From: CADCWK01 sp964244115
Lineage (GTDB): Bacteria > Chloroflexota > Chloroflexia > Thermomicrobiales > UBA6265
Direction of reading: 5' to 3'
Assembly (NCBI GenBank): GCA_964244115.1
Contig: CAXTHM010000014.1
Location: 1 to 64,000 of the forward strand
DNA length: 64,000 nucleotides
Part shown: positions 50,703 to 59,367 of the stretch, piece after piece
Layout: each line of letters opens with the position of its first letter
Numbering within the stretch: position 1 is the first letter of the stretch
Notes under the pieces: generated by a model
Databases searched by the model: none
Told to the model about the DNA's origin: nothing
What the model saw: only the letters and a program-made list of their open reading frames with translations
Program-made: the position numbers and the translations under genes

Positions 50703-53700
50703 ATGGGACAGTCCGGACTGGGCAACACGCCCGAGGTCGGTCGCCCACGCGGCGCGGTCTGGCGGTCGCTCGTCAGTGAAGGGATCGCCTGGGAGGGCCA
50801 GGTCACGATTGCCGGTGAGCACTCGGACCTCGCCGCCCGGCTGATCGTCACCGGGCAGCGCGTGGTCTTCGTCCGCAACGGGGCGATCGCGCTGGACGCA
50901 GAGCGGTCCTGGCTGGACCCGGCCCCGACGATGGGCCGGAACGGCCGCGTCTCGCTCGCGATCTCGACGCCGAACGGCAATGGGCCGATCCCGGTCGAGA
51001 TCCGGGTCCGGGACGGGAAGTTCGGGGCCACCCGGCTGATCTCGAAACTGACGACCGATCCGGTCGAGGATAGTTCGCCGTTCGCTGCCCTGCCCCCACG
51101 GCAGCGGTCGCCGGAGCGGGCCGCCCGCCCGGGAGGAGCGGGCGAGCCGCTCTCCCCGGCGGGCACGGCCGGGCGAGTCCCATCCCGACCGGGACCGCAG
51201 CCGAGCCGGCCGGAATCGCGTCCGGCGGTGCCACCGGTCGCTAGCGCACCGTCGGAGATGTCCCACTTCGGGATACCGTCGACGGGACTCCCACCGATAT
51301 CGACCCCGATCCCGGCGTTCGGGGTCGCGTCCCCTCTGCCGACCGAACGGTCCGGTCGTCCCGACGGCGCCCGCTCAGCCACCGGGCCTGCCGAGCGGGC
51401 GGGTGACGCCCACCCGAACAGTCCCTCTCCGGCCCTCAGCGTCGCCGCCATCAACCGGGCCTTCGGGGATCGCCCCGATGCGCCGACGAGCGCGAGCCGA
51501 CTGACGGACTCGCCCGGGACGGCTCCGACGAGGGCGAGCGAGAGCCCGACACGGTGGACGCTGGCGAGTGCCCTCCTGGCTCGCTCCGAGCCTGCGTCCG
51601 AACCCCCGACGGAGTTCGGCCCGGTGATCCCTCGGTCGACGGCGGGCGATGCCCTGGCCGTCCCGTCGCCCACCCGGCCAGTCGCGACGACCAGCGAGCG
51701 GCTCGCGCTGCCCGCCGGAGCCGGGCCCGCGTCATCGGGTCCGGCGACCCAGCGGGCGCTGGCGGTCCCGTCTTCCCTCCGGACGTCGGACCCGGTCCCG
51801 CACGCCCGGCCGCTCGAGTCGTCCGGCTCACGGAGCATGCTGCCGGGTCTCCCGGCCGGGAACCAGCCGTCCGACCCCGCCAGCGACCGGCGCCCGGTCT
51901 CGGCGGCACCCTCGGGTCGGCTAGCGGGGAACAGCGTCATCACCGCCCGGTCATCGGCGGCGGCACGACAATCCGCCAAGCAGGGCGGCGGCGCGAAGCT
52001 CCGCCCGGAGGAGCTCTCGCCCCCGGCGGTCGCCCTGGCCGGTGCCCGGGCCGGTGTGCCGCTGGCGCCGCTGCCGGGGCCGGTCCCGGTCGGCGAGATC
52101 CCGGTCATGGCGGCGGAGCCTGGCGTCGAGGTCCGGCGAGGCTTCCTCGGCCGGCTGGCTGGCGACCGCGTCAGTGCCCGGGCGGCGTGGGGCGTCACCG
52201 CCTTCGCCCTCGTGGCGCTGACCGTCGCGGCTGGTCTCTATCTCGCCCTCGGCATCCCCACGGATGACGGCAACGGCGACGGCGGCCAGTCCGCCGGGCT
52301 GACGCAGCCGCCGGCGACCGGATCCGGTCAGATCGCGATCGTCGACGCGACGCCGTCCGCCACCAGCCGATCCGTCCCGACCCCCACGGCGACCAGCGCG
52401 GTCCCCCGTGGCGTCGGCGGCGAGCGCGGCGGCATCACCATCCCGACCCGGGCCGCCACCGTCGCGGTGTCGACGGACAGTGACGTCGCCGCTCCGGCGG
52501 CGACCGACCCGGCACCGGGCAGTGCGGGCGGTGGCGCCCCGGTTTCCGATGGAGACGCGGTCGAGACGGATGGCGTCTCATCCGGTGTCCCGTCGGCCTC
52601 GCCCTCCGAGATCGCCACGACGACGGCACCGAGCGTCGAACCGAGCGTCGAACCGAGCGTCGAATCGACGGCCACCGCAACCACGGAGCCGACCGTCGTC
52701 CCACCCGAGACGACCGCGCCCACGGCCGAACCGACCGTAACCGTGACCGAGGAACCGACCGCGACCGAGGAACCGACCGCGACCGAGGAACCGACCGCGA
52801 CCGAGGAGCCGACCGCCACCACGGAGCCGGGCCCGAACGTCGAGCCGCAGCCCGCCACGGTCGAAGACGATGGCGTACCGTCCCAGGTCTTCACCGTCGG
52901 CTCGGTCCGCTACACGATCGAGTCCGTCGAGGCGGGCCCGACCATCCCCGAGATCAACCAGCCCCAGTCCCCGTTCGGGGGCGACTGGCTGGCGGTCGTC
53001 CTGACCGCCGCGAACTGGGGTGAGGGCGACGCGGTGATCGACATGACCCAGTTCACCGCGTCGATCGGGAGTTCGGGTGAGACCGATCCCCTCGACACCT
53101 ACAGCGAGACGGTCGCGATCCAGCTCGGCTTCCCACGGGTAGTCGGTGCGGCCGATCAGGTCTCGATCGCCCCCGGCGACGAGCTCCGGCTCGGGCTGCT
53201 GTACCTGACGGCGCAGGGTGCGTCGGGCTTCGTCCTGAACGCCGGCACCGCGACGGTCGATCTGACGGCCGCCTTCAATTCCTCCCTCCCGATGGGTCAG
53301 CTCGGGGATGAGCCCGTCCCGCCGGACCTGCTCGAAGCCACGGTCGTCGGGGTGATCGACGCGGTCACGGTCGAGGTCGAGGTCGACGGCGAGAAGGTGG
53401 CGGTCCGCTACACCGGCATGGTCGCGCCGGACGTCGGGAGCTGCTTCTCCGGCTCCTCGACCCTCGCCAACCGGGACCTCGTCATGGGCCAGACGGTCTG
53501 GCTGGAGCGCCAGAATGCCAACGTCGACGAGGACGGGTCCTGGCTGCGGGACGTCTGGATCGAGGGCGACTCCGGGTCACTGGAGCTCGTCGCCGCCACA
53601 CTCGTCGCCGAGGGCGCGATCGACGCGGTCGTGGAGCGGCCCAACAGCCGCTACGCCGCCTACCTCGAGACGCTCGCGTTCATCGCCGAGTCCAACGGGA

Positions 53701-53729
53701 CGGGCATCTGGGCGGGGTGCGACGCCTGA
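50703..53729 (+). CDS. Large modular membrane protein with DUF4352-like and nuclease-like OB domains
   Basis: A 1008-residue protein. The N-terminal 125 residues form a small folded domain (GQVTIAGEHSDLAARLIVTG). A long Pro/Ser/Arg region (130-480) follows, then one membrane helix (TAFALVALTVAAGLYLALG, about 500-520). Outside lies a Thr/Pro/Glu stalk with tandem repeats (SVEP and EPTATE units), a DUF4352-like domain (about 735-870: GGDWLAVVLTAANWGEGDAV) and a staphylococcal-nuclease-like OB domain (ATVVGVIDAVTVEVEVDGEK; RYTGMVAPDVGSC). Catalytic Arg/Glu of true nucleases are not evident. ATG 50703 has GAGGAGG upstream. Probably a cell-surface protein of unknown role. Confidence 0.8.
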   Translation: MGQSGLGNTPEVGRPRGAVWRSLVSEGIAWEGQVTIAGEHSDLAARLIVTGQRVVFVRNGAIALDAERSWLDPAPTMGRNGRVSLAISTPNGNGPIPVEIRVRDGKFGATRLISKLTTDPVEDSSPFAALPPRQRSPERAARPGGAGEPLSPAGTAGRVPSRPGPQPSRPESRPAVPPVASAPSEMSHFGIPSTGLPPISTPIPAFGVASPLPTERSGRPDGARSATGPAERAGDAHPNSPSPALSVAAINRAFGDRPDAPTSASRLTDSPGTAPTRASESPTRWTLASALLARSEPASEPPTEFGPVIPRSTAGDALAVPSPTRPVATTSERLALPAGAGPASSGPATQRALAVPSSLRTSDPVPHARPLESSGSRSMLPGLPAGNQPSDPASDRRPVSAAPSGRLAGNSVITARSSAAARQSAKQGGGAKLRPEELSPPAVALAGARAGVPLAPLPGPVPVGEIPVMAAEPGVEVRRGFLGRLAGDRVSARAAWGVTAFALVALTVAAGLYLALGIPTDDGNGDGGQSAGLTQPPATGSGQIAIVDATPSATSRSVPTPTATSAVPRGVGGERGGITIPTRAATVAVSTDSDVAAPAATDPAPGSAGGGAPVSDGDAVETDGVSSGVPSASPSEIATTTAPSVEPSVEPSVESTATATTEPTVVPPETTAPTAEPTVTVTEEPTATEEPTATEEPTATEEPTATTEPGPNVEPQPATVEDDGVPSQVFTVGSVRYTIESVEAGPTIPEINQPQSPFGGDWLAVVLTAANWGEGDAVIDMTQFTASIGSSGETDPLDTYSETVAIQLGFPRVVGAADQVSIAPGDELRLGLLYLTAQGASGFVLNAGTATVDLTAAFNSSLPMGQLGDEPVPPDLLEATVVGVIDAVTVEVEVDGEKVAVRYTGMVAPDVGSCFSGSSTLANRDLVMGQTVWLERQNANVDEDGSWLRDVWIEGDSGSLELVAATLVAEGAIDAVVERPNSRYAAYLETLAFIAESNGTGIWAGCDA
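52632..52830 (+). repeat. In-frame tandem repeats in the stalk region
   Basis: Three near-identical GAGCGTCGAACC units (SVEP) at about 52632-52672 and four near-identical 18-base units (GAGGAACCGACCGCGACC, EPTATE) at about 52749-52822. The repeats keep frame and probably vary in number between strains, changing stalk length. Confidence 0.8.
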
Positions 53730-53758
53730 CGGTCTCGCGGGAGCACGCGATACCGATC

Positions 53759-53794
53759 GGAACGGGGCGGGGACGCAGGTCCTCGCCCCGTTCC
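53759..53794 (+). terminator. Intrinsic terminator after the modular membrane protein gene
   Basis: GGAACGGGGCG at 53759-53769 pairs with CGCCCCGTTCC at 53784-53794. The stop codon is 30 bases upstream. Confidence 0.75.
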
Positions 53795-53908
53795 CCTGTC
53801 CGGTCGGCCCTGTCCAGACCGGACGACGGTGCCTACAATCAGCACCGTTCTACTGCATCCCGACGACCGGACCCGACGTCGAGCCCGGTCACGCCCCGGA
53901 GACCTCCC

Positions 53909-54817
53909 ATGCGCATCGAGATGATCATCCCGCCGGCCTTCTCGTCCGGCCGCCCGGCCGACCAGCGCACCAGCGGCCTCGGCACGACCGGCGATGCCTA
54001 CCTCGCCGACGGGCTGCCCGGACGACTCGGCGCCTACGCCGAGGTGACCGTCCAGGACTTGCAGGCCGCGGCGACTCACGCGCCGGCCGACCCGATCCCG
54101 AGGCTGGAGGCGATCAACGCCGCGATCGCCCGGTCGGTCTCCGGGGCGATCACCGGCGGCTCCGCCCCGCTCCTGACCGGCGGCTCCTGCGTCTCGCTGC
54201 CGGGGATGCTCGGCGGGATGCAGATCGGCTACGGCCCGACCGCCCGGATCGGCCTCGTCTGGTTCGACGCCCACGGCGACTTCAACACCCCGAAGACGAC
54301 GCTGACCGGGATGCTGGGCGGGATGCCCGTCGCCGTCAGCGCCGGGCTCTGCTACCCGACCTGGCGCGTCGCCGCCGGGCTCGAGCTGCCGATCCCGACC
54401 GAACGGATCATCATGGTCGATGTCCGGAACCTCGACCCGGCCGAGCGGACCCTGATCGAGGCGACCGACATCACGGTCGTCGATGTCCCGGGCCGGTCCG
54501 CCACATCGTCGCCGTTCGCCGGGGCCGTCGCCGTGATGGCCGCGTCGGTCGACCACATCTACCTCCACATCGACGCCGACGTCCTCGACGCCCGCTATCA
54601 GCCCAACCACCCGACGGTCGAGCCCGACGGCCCCAGTCTGGAGGATGTCAACGCGGCGATGGACATCGTCCTCGGGACCGGGAAGGTCCGGGCATTCGGC
54701 GTCGTCTCCGTCAATGCCGAAGGGCCGGAGGGACCGGTCGCGCTGGCGAGCGGCATGGCGATGATCGAATCGGCGATCGCGACCTGGACCGGCGTCGAGC
54801 CCGTCGCGGCCAGGTAG
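53909..54817 (+). CDS. Arginase/agmatinase-fold protein with altered metal site
   Basis: A 302-residue ureohydrolase-fold protein. The second metal motif is canonical (WFDAHGDFNTP: D120, H122, D124), and the third is present as HIDADVLDARY (D222, D224). The first motif, normally GGDHS with its His ligand, reads GGSCVS (91-96), so one of the six metal ligands is replaced, perhaps by Cys94. The protein may therefore bind one metal, use Cys as a ligand, or have a different reaction from arginine or agmatine hydrolysis. ATG 53909 follows GGAGACC. It is a single gene. Confidence 0.85.
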   Translation: MRIEMIIPPAFSSGRPADQRTSGLGTTGDAYLADGLPGRLGAYAEVTVQDLQAAATHAPADPIPRLEAINAAIARSVSGAITGGSAPLLTGGSCVSLPGMLGGMQIGYGPTARIGLVWFDAHGDFNTPKTTLTGMLGGMPVAVSAGLCYPTWRVAAGLELPIPTERIIMVDVRNLDPAERTLIEATDITVVDVPGRSATSSPFAGAVAVMAASVDHIYLHIDADVLDARYQPNHPTVEPDGPSLEDVNAAMDIVLGTGKVRAFGVVSVNAEGPEGPVALASGMAMIESAIATWTGVEPVAAR

Positions 54818-54928
54818 CCGGAGTCGTCATCCCCGGCAGCGCCACGGACCGGGTACCTGTGTGCCGATCACTCCGCTCATGGCGGCCGATCCACCACGGC
54901 CCGTGACGCTGCCGGACACCCTTCGCCC

Positions 54929-54934
54929 TATAAT
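54929..54934 (+). promoter_or_regulatory. Possible -10 element
   Basis: Exact TATAAT about 48 bases before the GTG at 54982. A GTGACG upstream is 20 bases away, too far for a standard -35, so this is a weak call. Confidence 0.35.
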
Positions 54935-54981
54935 CGTCTGCATTGCGTCTGGACGGTTGGTTGTCGTGCGGGAGGACGAGT

Positions 54982-55434
54982 GTGGCGGACGACTTGCGGG
55001 CGCTGCTGAACTACATCGTGGTGCATTATGTCGTCCCGGATGAGCAACGCGCGATCGAACTCGATGCGGCCCCGAGCGGCGACGGCGCGATGATCGAGGA
55101 CGACAAGCGCTCCGCCTCGCGCCGGGAGGCGGAGCGGGCCGACGAGTTCGCGGCGCCGTTCGCGGACGGGCTCGTCATCGCCCACCACCGGGCGACGATG
55201 GGCGGCAAGACGCTGCCGCTGGACGACCGCAAGCCGCACGAGGACGCGATGGCGACCGCCCTGATCCGCTTCCTCGTCAGCAACGACCTGGCCACGTCAC
55301 GGACCGAGGAGACGGACGCGCAGCGCTACACCTATCATGTCGCCGTCCGGTGGGACCGGCTCGAAGCCGTCTCCGGCGAGGCGGGCATCGACCTCGCCCG
55401 CGCCCTTGCCCGGCACCACCCCGCGTCCGAGTAG
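54982..55434 (+). CDS. Uncharacterised protein
   Basis: I do not recognise this 150-residue soluble protein. GTG 54982 is chosen because GGGAGGACG lies just upstream. The N-terminal part reads DDLRALLNYIVVHYVVPDEQ; a charged middle (DDKRSASRREAERADEF) is followed by two folded segments (KPHEDAMATALIRFLVSND and YTYHVAVRWDRLEAVSGEAG). There is no cysteine cluster or membrane segment. It lies 165 bases after the arginase-fold gene and before the RNase III gene, all co-directional. Confidence 0.65.
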   Translation: MADDLRALLNYIVVHYVVPDEQRAIELDAAPSGDGAMIEDDKRSASRREAERADEFAAPFADGLVIAHHRATMGGKTLPLDDRKPHEDAMATALIRFLVSNDLATSRTEETDAQRYTYHVAVRWDRLEAVSGEAGIDLARALARHHPASE

Positions 55435-55454
55435 CGTCGGTTATCGTCCGTTTC

Positions 55455-55593
55455 ACCGGCCCTGAAGGGCAGCGGAGCGAGCCGGCTGAAGGACATTCGT
55501 GGCGATGTCGGTGAACCATGCGACGCCACGTCTATGCGGCGTCGGACGGGAGGTGCCGACCAATGTCCTTCAGCCGGACCCTTCAGGGCCGGT
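55455..55593. repeat. Long inverted repeat upstream of RNase III
   Basis: The left arm 55455-55499 (ACCGGCCCTGAAGGG ... AGCCGGCTGAAGGACATT) and right arm 55561-55593 (AATGTCCTTCAGCCGG then ACCCTTCAGGGCCGGT) can pair over about 30 bases with one bulge. CGACGCC and GGCGTCG between them can form an inner hairpin. The transcript leader of the RNase III gene would fold into a long double-stranded RNA. Confidence 0.65.
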
Positions 55594-55664
55594 CCCACCG
55601 GCTGGCCGATGGCTCGCAGATCTCCGTCTGTACCTTGCGGGCATCCGCCGGAACAGAGGCTCCC

Positions 55665-56729
55665 GTGACACGATCACCCGACACGACGCCACCGACCGAC
55701 GACCGCCAGGACGACGACCGCCCGACGCCGACGCTCCGGCCGCGGGTCCGTTCCCGACGACGGGACATCTCCCGATTGCGCTCGACCACCCGTGAGCCGG
55801 GCCAGCCCCCGGTCGGTCTGAACCGCGACGCGTCGGAGGATGGAGACCGTCCAACGCCTCCAGTATCCGGAGCGGTCGCCCGGAAACCGACGCGGCGGGC
55901 GCGGCCGACCGAACCCGATCCGATCGAGGACGGGCCGGTGATCCTCGACCCGACCGAGCAGCGCGCTCCCGCCTTCGCCGACCACGCCGACCTGCACTTC
56001 GACGACCTGGAGCCGCTGCGACTCGCCCTCACCCATCGCTCGATCCTGCATGACTGGGCCGCGGCCGGCCTGGGCGCGATCCACCTCGGCCGGCCGCTGC
56101 AATCCAACGAGCGGCTGGAGTTCCTCGGCGACGCCATGCTCGGCGCGATCGTGGCCGAGGAGCTCTACCTCCGCTTCCCCGATGCCGATGAGGGCACCCT
56201 GACCTCGGACCGCGTCGCGCTCGTCCGCTCGGAGACGCTCGTCCGCTGGGCCCGGTCGCTCGACCTCGGTGCGTACCTGATCCTCGGCAACGGCGAGCGG
56301 ATCTCGGACAGCCCGCGGGACCGGATCCTGGCCGGCGCCTTCGAGGCCCTCGTCGGGGCGATCACGATCGACCAGGGGCTGGAGTCGGCCCGGGCGTTCG
56401 TCGGACGCTTCCTTGATGAGGACGCCGACACGGTCGACGGGCAGCGCCGGAGCGAGAGCAACCCCAAGGGGCATCTCCAGGAGCTGCTCCAGGACCGCTA
56501 CGGGACCCAGCCGACCTACGAGACCATCGGCGAGTCCGGCCCGGACCACGACAAGGTCTTCACCATCGAGGTCCACCTCAAGGGGGAGCGCATCGGAACC
56601 GGCAGCGGCGTCAGCAAGCGAGCCGCCCAGCAGGACGCCGCCCGGGACGGGCTCCTGACGCTGGAGGCGCGGTTCGCGGACCACCGTTCGGTGCGAACCG
56701 CTCTCACCGACGACGAGCCAGCAGGTTAA
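55665..56729 (+). CDS. rnc: Ribonuclease III with long N-terminal extension
   Basis: Double-strand RNA endonuclease, 354 residues from GTG 55665. About 95 disordered residues precede the RNase III domain, with the signature NERLEFLGDAMLG (E152, D156). The second acidic motif reads ILAGAFEALVGAI. The Asp of the usual ILADxFEA (one of four catalytic acids) is Gly224, while the Glu is kept. A ten-residue insertion splits helix 1 (THRSILHDWAAAGLGAIHLG). A dsRBD follows (about 265-340: NPKGHLQELLQDRYGTQPTY; GVSKRAAQQDAARDGLL). The frame is open to 55518, but that part lies in the inverted-repeat leader. The start is uncertain. Confidence 0.88.
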   Translation: MTRSPDTTPPTDDRQDDDRPTPTLRPRVRSRRRDISRLRSTTREPGQPPVGLNRDASEDGDRPTPPVSGAVARKPTRRARPTEPDPIEDGPVILDPTEQRAPAFADHADLHFDDLEPLRLALTHRSILHDWAAAGLGAIHLGRPLQSNERLEFLGDAMLGAIVAEELYLRFPDADEGTLTSDRVALVRSETLVRWARSLDLGAYLILGNGERISDSPRDRILAGAFEALVGAITIDQGLESARAFVGRFLDEDADTVDGQRRSESNPKGHLQELLQDRYGTQPTYETIGESGPDHDKVFTIEVHLKGERIGTGSGVSKRAAQQDAARDGLLTLEARFADHRSVRTALTDDEPAG

Positions 56730-56937
56730 CGCGGACGATTCGAAGCGACCGTGTCCATGCACCCGGACCGAACACCGGCGCCGGTTTTTCGGTAGGCTAT
56801 GTCCGGGCGGGCAACCGTGCGGTGGAACGGGGCGGATCGCACCGGACACCCCGGTGTGACCACCAGGATCCACTCTGCCCGGTAGCGGCGGATCAGGCTC
56901 GATGACACCGGCGACGGTCTCCGGCGGAGGGTAGACG

Positions 56938-57939
56938 GTGAGCAAGCTCTACGATCAGCTGGTCGTGTTCGGCGGCAATACCAACCCGGCCCTGGTCGAT
57001 GACATCTGCGCGCACATCGGGATCCCCCGGGGCCGCGCCGACGTCTTCAAGTTCAGCAACGACAACACCTTCGTCCGGATCGGCGAGAGCGTCCGCGGCA
57101 ACGACGCCTTCGTCGTCCAGACGCTGGCCGAGCCGGTCAACGACTCCGTGATGGAGTTGCTGATCATGATCGACACGCTCCGGTCGTCCTCCGCCGGGCG
57201 GATCACGGCCGTCATCCCCTACTACGGCTACGGCCGGAGCGACAAGAAGGATCAGCCCCGCGTACCGGTCACGGCCCGGCTGGTCGCCAAGCTGATCGAG
57301 ACGGCGGGGGCCGACCGCGTCCTGACCCTCGACCTCCACGCCGGCCAGATCCAGGCGTTCTTCGACGTCCCGGTCGACGAGATGACGGCGCTCTACCTGC
57401 TGGCGCACTACTTCGTCGAGAAGCGTCTGGTCAATCCGGTGATCGTCTCCCCGGACCTGGGCAGCACCAAGCGCGGCCGGACCTTCGCCGAGGTGCTGGA
57501 CGCGCCGCTGGCGATCATCGAGAAGCGGCGGATCGGCAACAGCGGCCGGTCCGAGGTCGTCAACCTGATCGGCTCCGTCGCCGGCCACCCGGTCATCATC
57601 GTCGACGACGAGATCGACACCGCGGGCTCGATCACCCAGGCGGCCGATGTCTGCCTCCGGAACGGCGCCTCCGAGGTCTACGCCACCGCGATCCACCCGG
57701 TCTTCTCCGGCCCGGCGATCGCCCGGCTCCAGGCCAGCCCGCTGCGCGAGATCGTGGTGACGAACAGCATCGCCCTGCCCGAGGCCAAGCGGATCGACAA
57801 GATCACGACGCTCTCGATCGCTCCCCTGCTCGGCGAGGTGATCCAGCGCATCCACACCGGTACCAGCGTCTCGGCCGCCTACCGGGCCGCCGAGGCCCTC
57901 CAGAGCCGTCTGCTGTTCGGCTCCGTCTCTGGCCTGTGA
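56938..57939 (+). CDS. prs: Ribose-phosphate pyrophosphokinase
   Basis: Makes PRPP from ribose 5-phosphate and ATP for nucleotide, His and Trp synthesis. It has 333 residues. The catalytic flexible-loop region reads IPYYGYGRSDKKDQPRVPVT, followed by the ribose-phosphate region DLHAGQIQAFFDVPVDEMTA. The PRPP-binding signature is VIIVDDEIDTAGSI. The N-terminal ATP-site segment FKFSNDNTFVRIGESVRGND is also typical. It starts at GTG 56938 after GGAGGGTAG. Its TGA overlaps the GTG of the HIT gene (GTGA), so the two are coupled. Confidence 0.95.
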   Translation: MSKLYDQLVVFGGNTNPALVDDICAHIGIPRGRADVFKFSNDNTFVRIGESVRGNDAFVVQTLAEPVNDSVMELLIMIDTLRSSSAGRITAVIPYYGYGRSDKKDQPRVPVTARLVAKLIETAGADRVLTLDLHAGQIQAFFDVPVDEMTALYLLAHYFVEKRLVNPVIVSPDLGSTKRGRTFAEVLDAPLAIIEKRRIGNSGRSEVVNLIGSVAGHPVIIVDDEIDTAGSITQAADVCLRNGASEVYATAIHPVFSGPAIARLQASPLREIVVTNSIALPEAKRIDKITTLSIAPLLGEVIQRIHTGTSVSAAYRAAEALQSRLLFGSVSGL

Positions 57940-58400
57940 GCGGCGAGTCTCGTCGCCCACGTACTACCAACGGTGTGCCGGACACTACTCCCGGAGAGAA
58001 CTGCACGTTCTGCCTGGCGAATGGCGTCCTGCAGGGAGACATCATGGCCCGGAACGATCTGTGTTACTGCGTCGAGTCGATCGACCCGGTCCTACGGACA
58101 GCGGCCATGATCATCCCGGTTCGTCATGTTGCAACGCCGTTCGACCTCAGGGCCGACGAGTGGCAGTCGACGCACGATCTGCTGCGTGAAGTCAGGGAGT
58201 TCCTGGAGCGAGCCGATCCATCCGGTTACACCATCGGCTGGAGTTCGTTACCCGTGGCTCACGCGCACCTGCACGTGATCGCGCGGTTCGCCGACGAACC
58301 GCTGAGAGGCCAAGGGCTGCGCTACGCGCTCAAGCAGGAGTCGAACCGGCGTCTAACGCCCAAAAGAACGAATGTTCTCCCATTAGAGACGGAGCTGTGA
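57936..58400 (+). CDS. HIT-family nucleotide-binding protein
   Basis: A 154-residue HIT protein. The histidine triad lies in VAHAHLHVIARF. A CTFC pair near the N-terminus (about residue 23) is the usual zinc-type Cys pair of HIT hydrolases, and MIIPVRHVATPFDLRADEWQ is the conserved strand-helix segment. Members cleave nucleoside phosphoramidates or dinucleotides. Coupling to prs by GTGA suggests a nucleotide-pool role. The codon usage is slightly less GC-rich than that of prs. Confidence 0.88.
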   Translation: MSGESRRPRTTNGVPDTTPGENCTFCLANGVLQGDIMARNDLCYCVESIDPVLRTAAMIIPVRHVATPFDLRADEWQSTHDLLREVREFLERADPSGYTIGWSSLPVAHAHLHVIARFADEPLRGQGLRYALKQESNRRLTPKRTNVLPLETEL

Positions 58401-58442
58401 AGGGGGTCCCGGCGATCTTGACGAATACGCTAGGACTGGGTA

Positions 58443-58454
58443 GTGTACGTACAC
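58443..58454. promoter_or_regulatory. Palindromic operator-like site GTGTACGTACAC
   Basis: A perfect 12-base palindrome 71 bases before the dCTP deaminase start. It shares TA[C/G]TGTACGTACA with the site at 50.51 kb. Confidence 0.5.
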
Positions 58455-58525
58455 ATGGGCTGGCCAGCGGGTCGGGGTCACCGTCGCTGCCGCGGGCATG
58501 GCCATCACACAGGACGAGGTCGGAC

Positions 58526-59176
58526 ATGGTGCTCTCGGATCGCGACATTCTCAAGGCGCTTGAATCCGGCCGGATCAAGATCGACCCGGTTCCCGACCTC
58601 GCGACGCAGCTTGGGTCGGTCTCGATCGACTTCCGGCTCGGGACGACGTTCATGGTCTTCGAGCACAGCCGCTACAGCTTCATCGACCCGCGCCAGCCGC
58701 AGTCGATCGGCGACGCGATGCGGACGATCGAGGTGGCCGAGGACGAGCCGTTCATGATGCAGCCGGGCGACTTCGCGCTGGCATCGACGATCGAATCGCT
58801 GGAGCTCGACGACGCGATCCTGGGCCGACTCGAAGGCCGATCGAGCATCGCCCGGCTCGGCATCACGGTCCACTCGACGGCGGCCGTCTTCGAGCCGGGT
58901 TGGCGCGGGACGGCGACGATGGAACTGAGTAACCTCGGCCGGATGGCAGTCGCGCTCTATCCGGGGATGCGGATCTGCTCGTTCTCGTTCGAGGAGGTCT
59001 CGTCGCCGGTGATGGTGCCGTACCACGCCAAGCGCAACGCCAAGTACGCTGGGCAGAGCACCCCACGGGCGAGCCTGCTGGCCGACGAAGGCCGCCGCGA
59101 CGGGCAACCGACCGCGACGGGACCGCACGGGGAGGACGACCTCGTCCTCGACCCGATCAGCGGGTCGACGCGGTAA
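58526..59176 (+). CDS. dcd: dCTP deaminase
   Basis: Converts dCTP to dUTP (or directly to dUMP in bifunctional forms), for dTTP synthesis. It has 216 residues. The N-terminus MVLSDRDILKALESGRIKI and the block LGSVSIDFRLGTTFMVFEHS match the family. The core motif LEGRSSIARLGITVHSTAAV, then FEPGWRGTATMELSN, carries the nucleotide-binding Ser/Arg and catalytic Glu. ATG 58526 is preferred over an earlier open frame because it matches the family start. It has its own terminator, and an operator-like palindrome upstream. Confidence 0.93.
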   Translation: MVLSDRDILKALESGRIKIDPVPDLATQLGSVSIDFRLGTTFMVFEHSRYSFIDPRQPQSIGDAMRTIEVAEDEPFMMQPGDFALASTIESLELDDAILGRLEGRSSIARLGITVHSTAAVFEPGWRGTATMELSNLGRMAVALYPGMRICSFSFEEVSSPVMVPYHAKRNAKYAGQSTPRASLLADEGRRDGQPTATGPHGEDDLVLDPISGSTR

Positions 59177-59216
59177 CAGACGTCTGCATATCTCCACATG
59201 GGAGTTATCAACGCAG

Positions 59217-59253
59217 GAGGACGGCGCTGGGGAATGTCCCTGGCGCCGTCCTC
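59217..59253 (+). terminator. Intrinsic terminator after dcd
   Basis: GAGGACGGCGC (59217-59227) pairs with GCGCCGTCCTC (59243-59253), followed by TGTTGTC. The rest of the 59177-59512 gap holds the first parS-like site. Confidence 0.8.
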
Positions 59254-59351
59254 TGTTGTCGGAAGAGGCGTCGACTGGCAGGTGCCAGCGAGGAGAGCAG
59301 GACCTCTAAGGTCAGGCTACCCGTCTGACATCGCTATCGGGCAAGGGTCAG

Positions 59352-59367
59352 CGTTTCACGTGAAACG
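59352..59367. promoter_or_regulatory. parS-like ParB binding site 1
   Basis: CGTTTCACGTGAAACG, a perfect 16-base palindrome. It matches the widespread parS consensus TGTTTCACGTGAAACA at 14 of 16 positions (the core GTTTCACGTGAAAC is exact). Confidence 0.88.
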
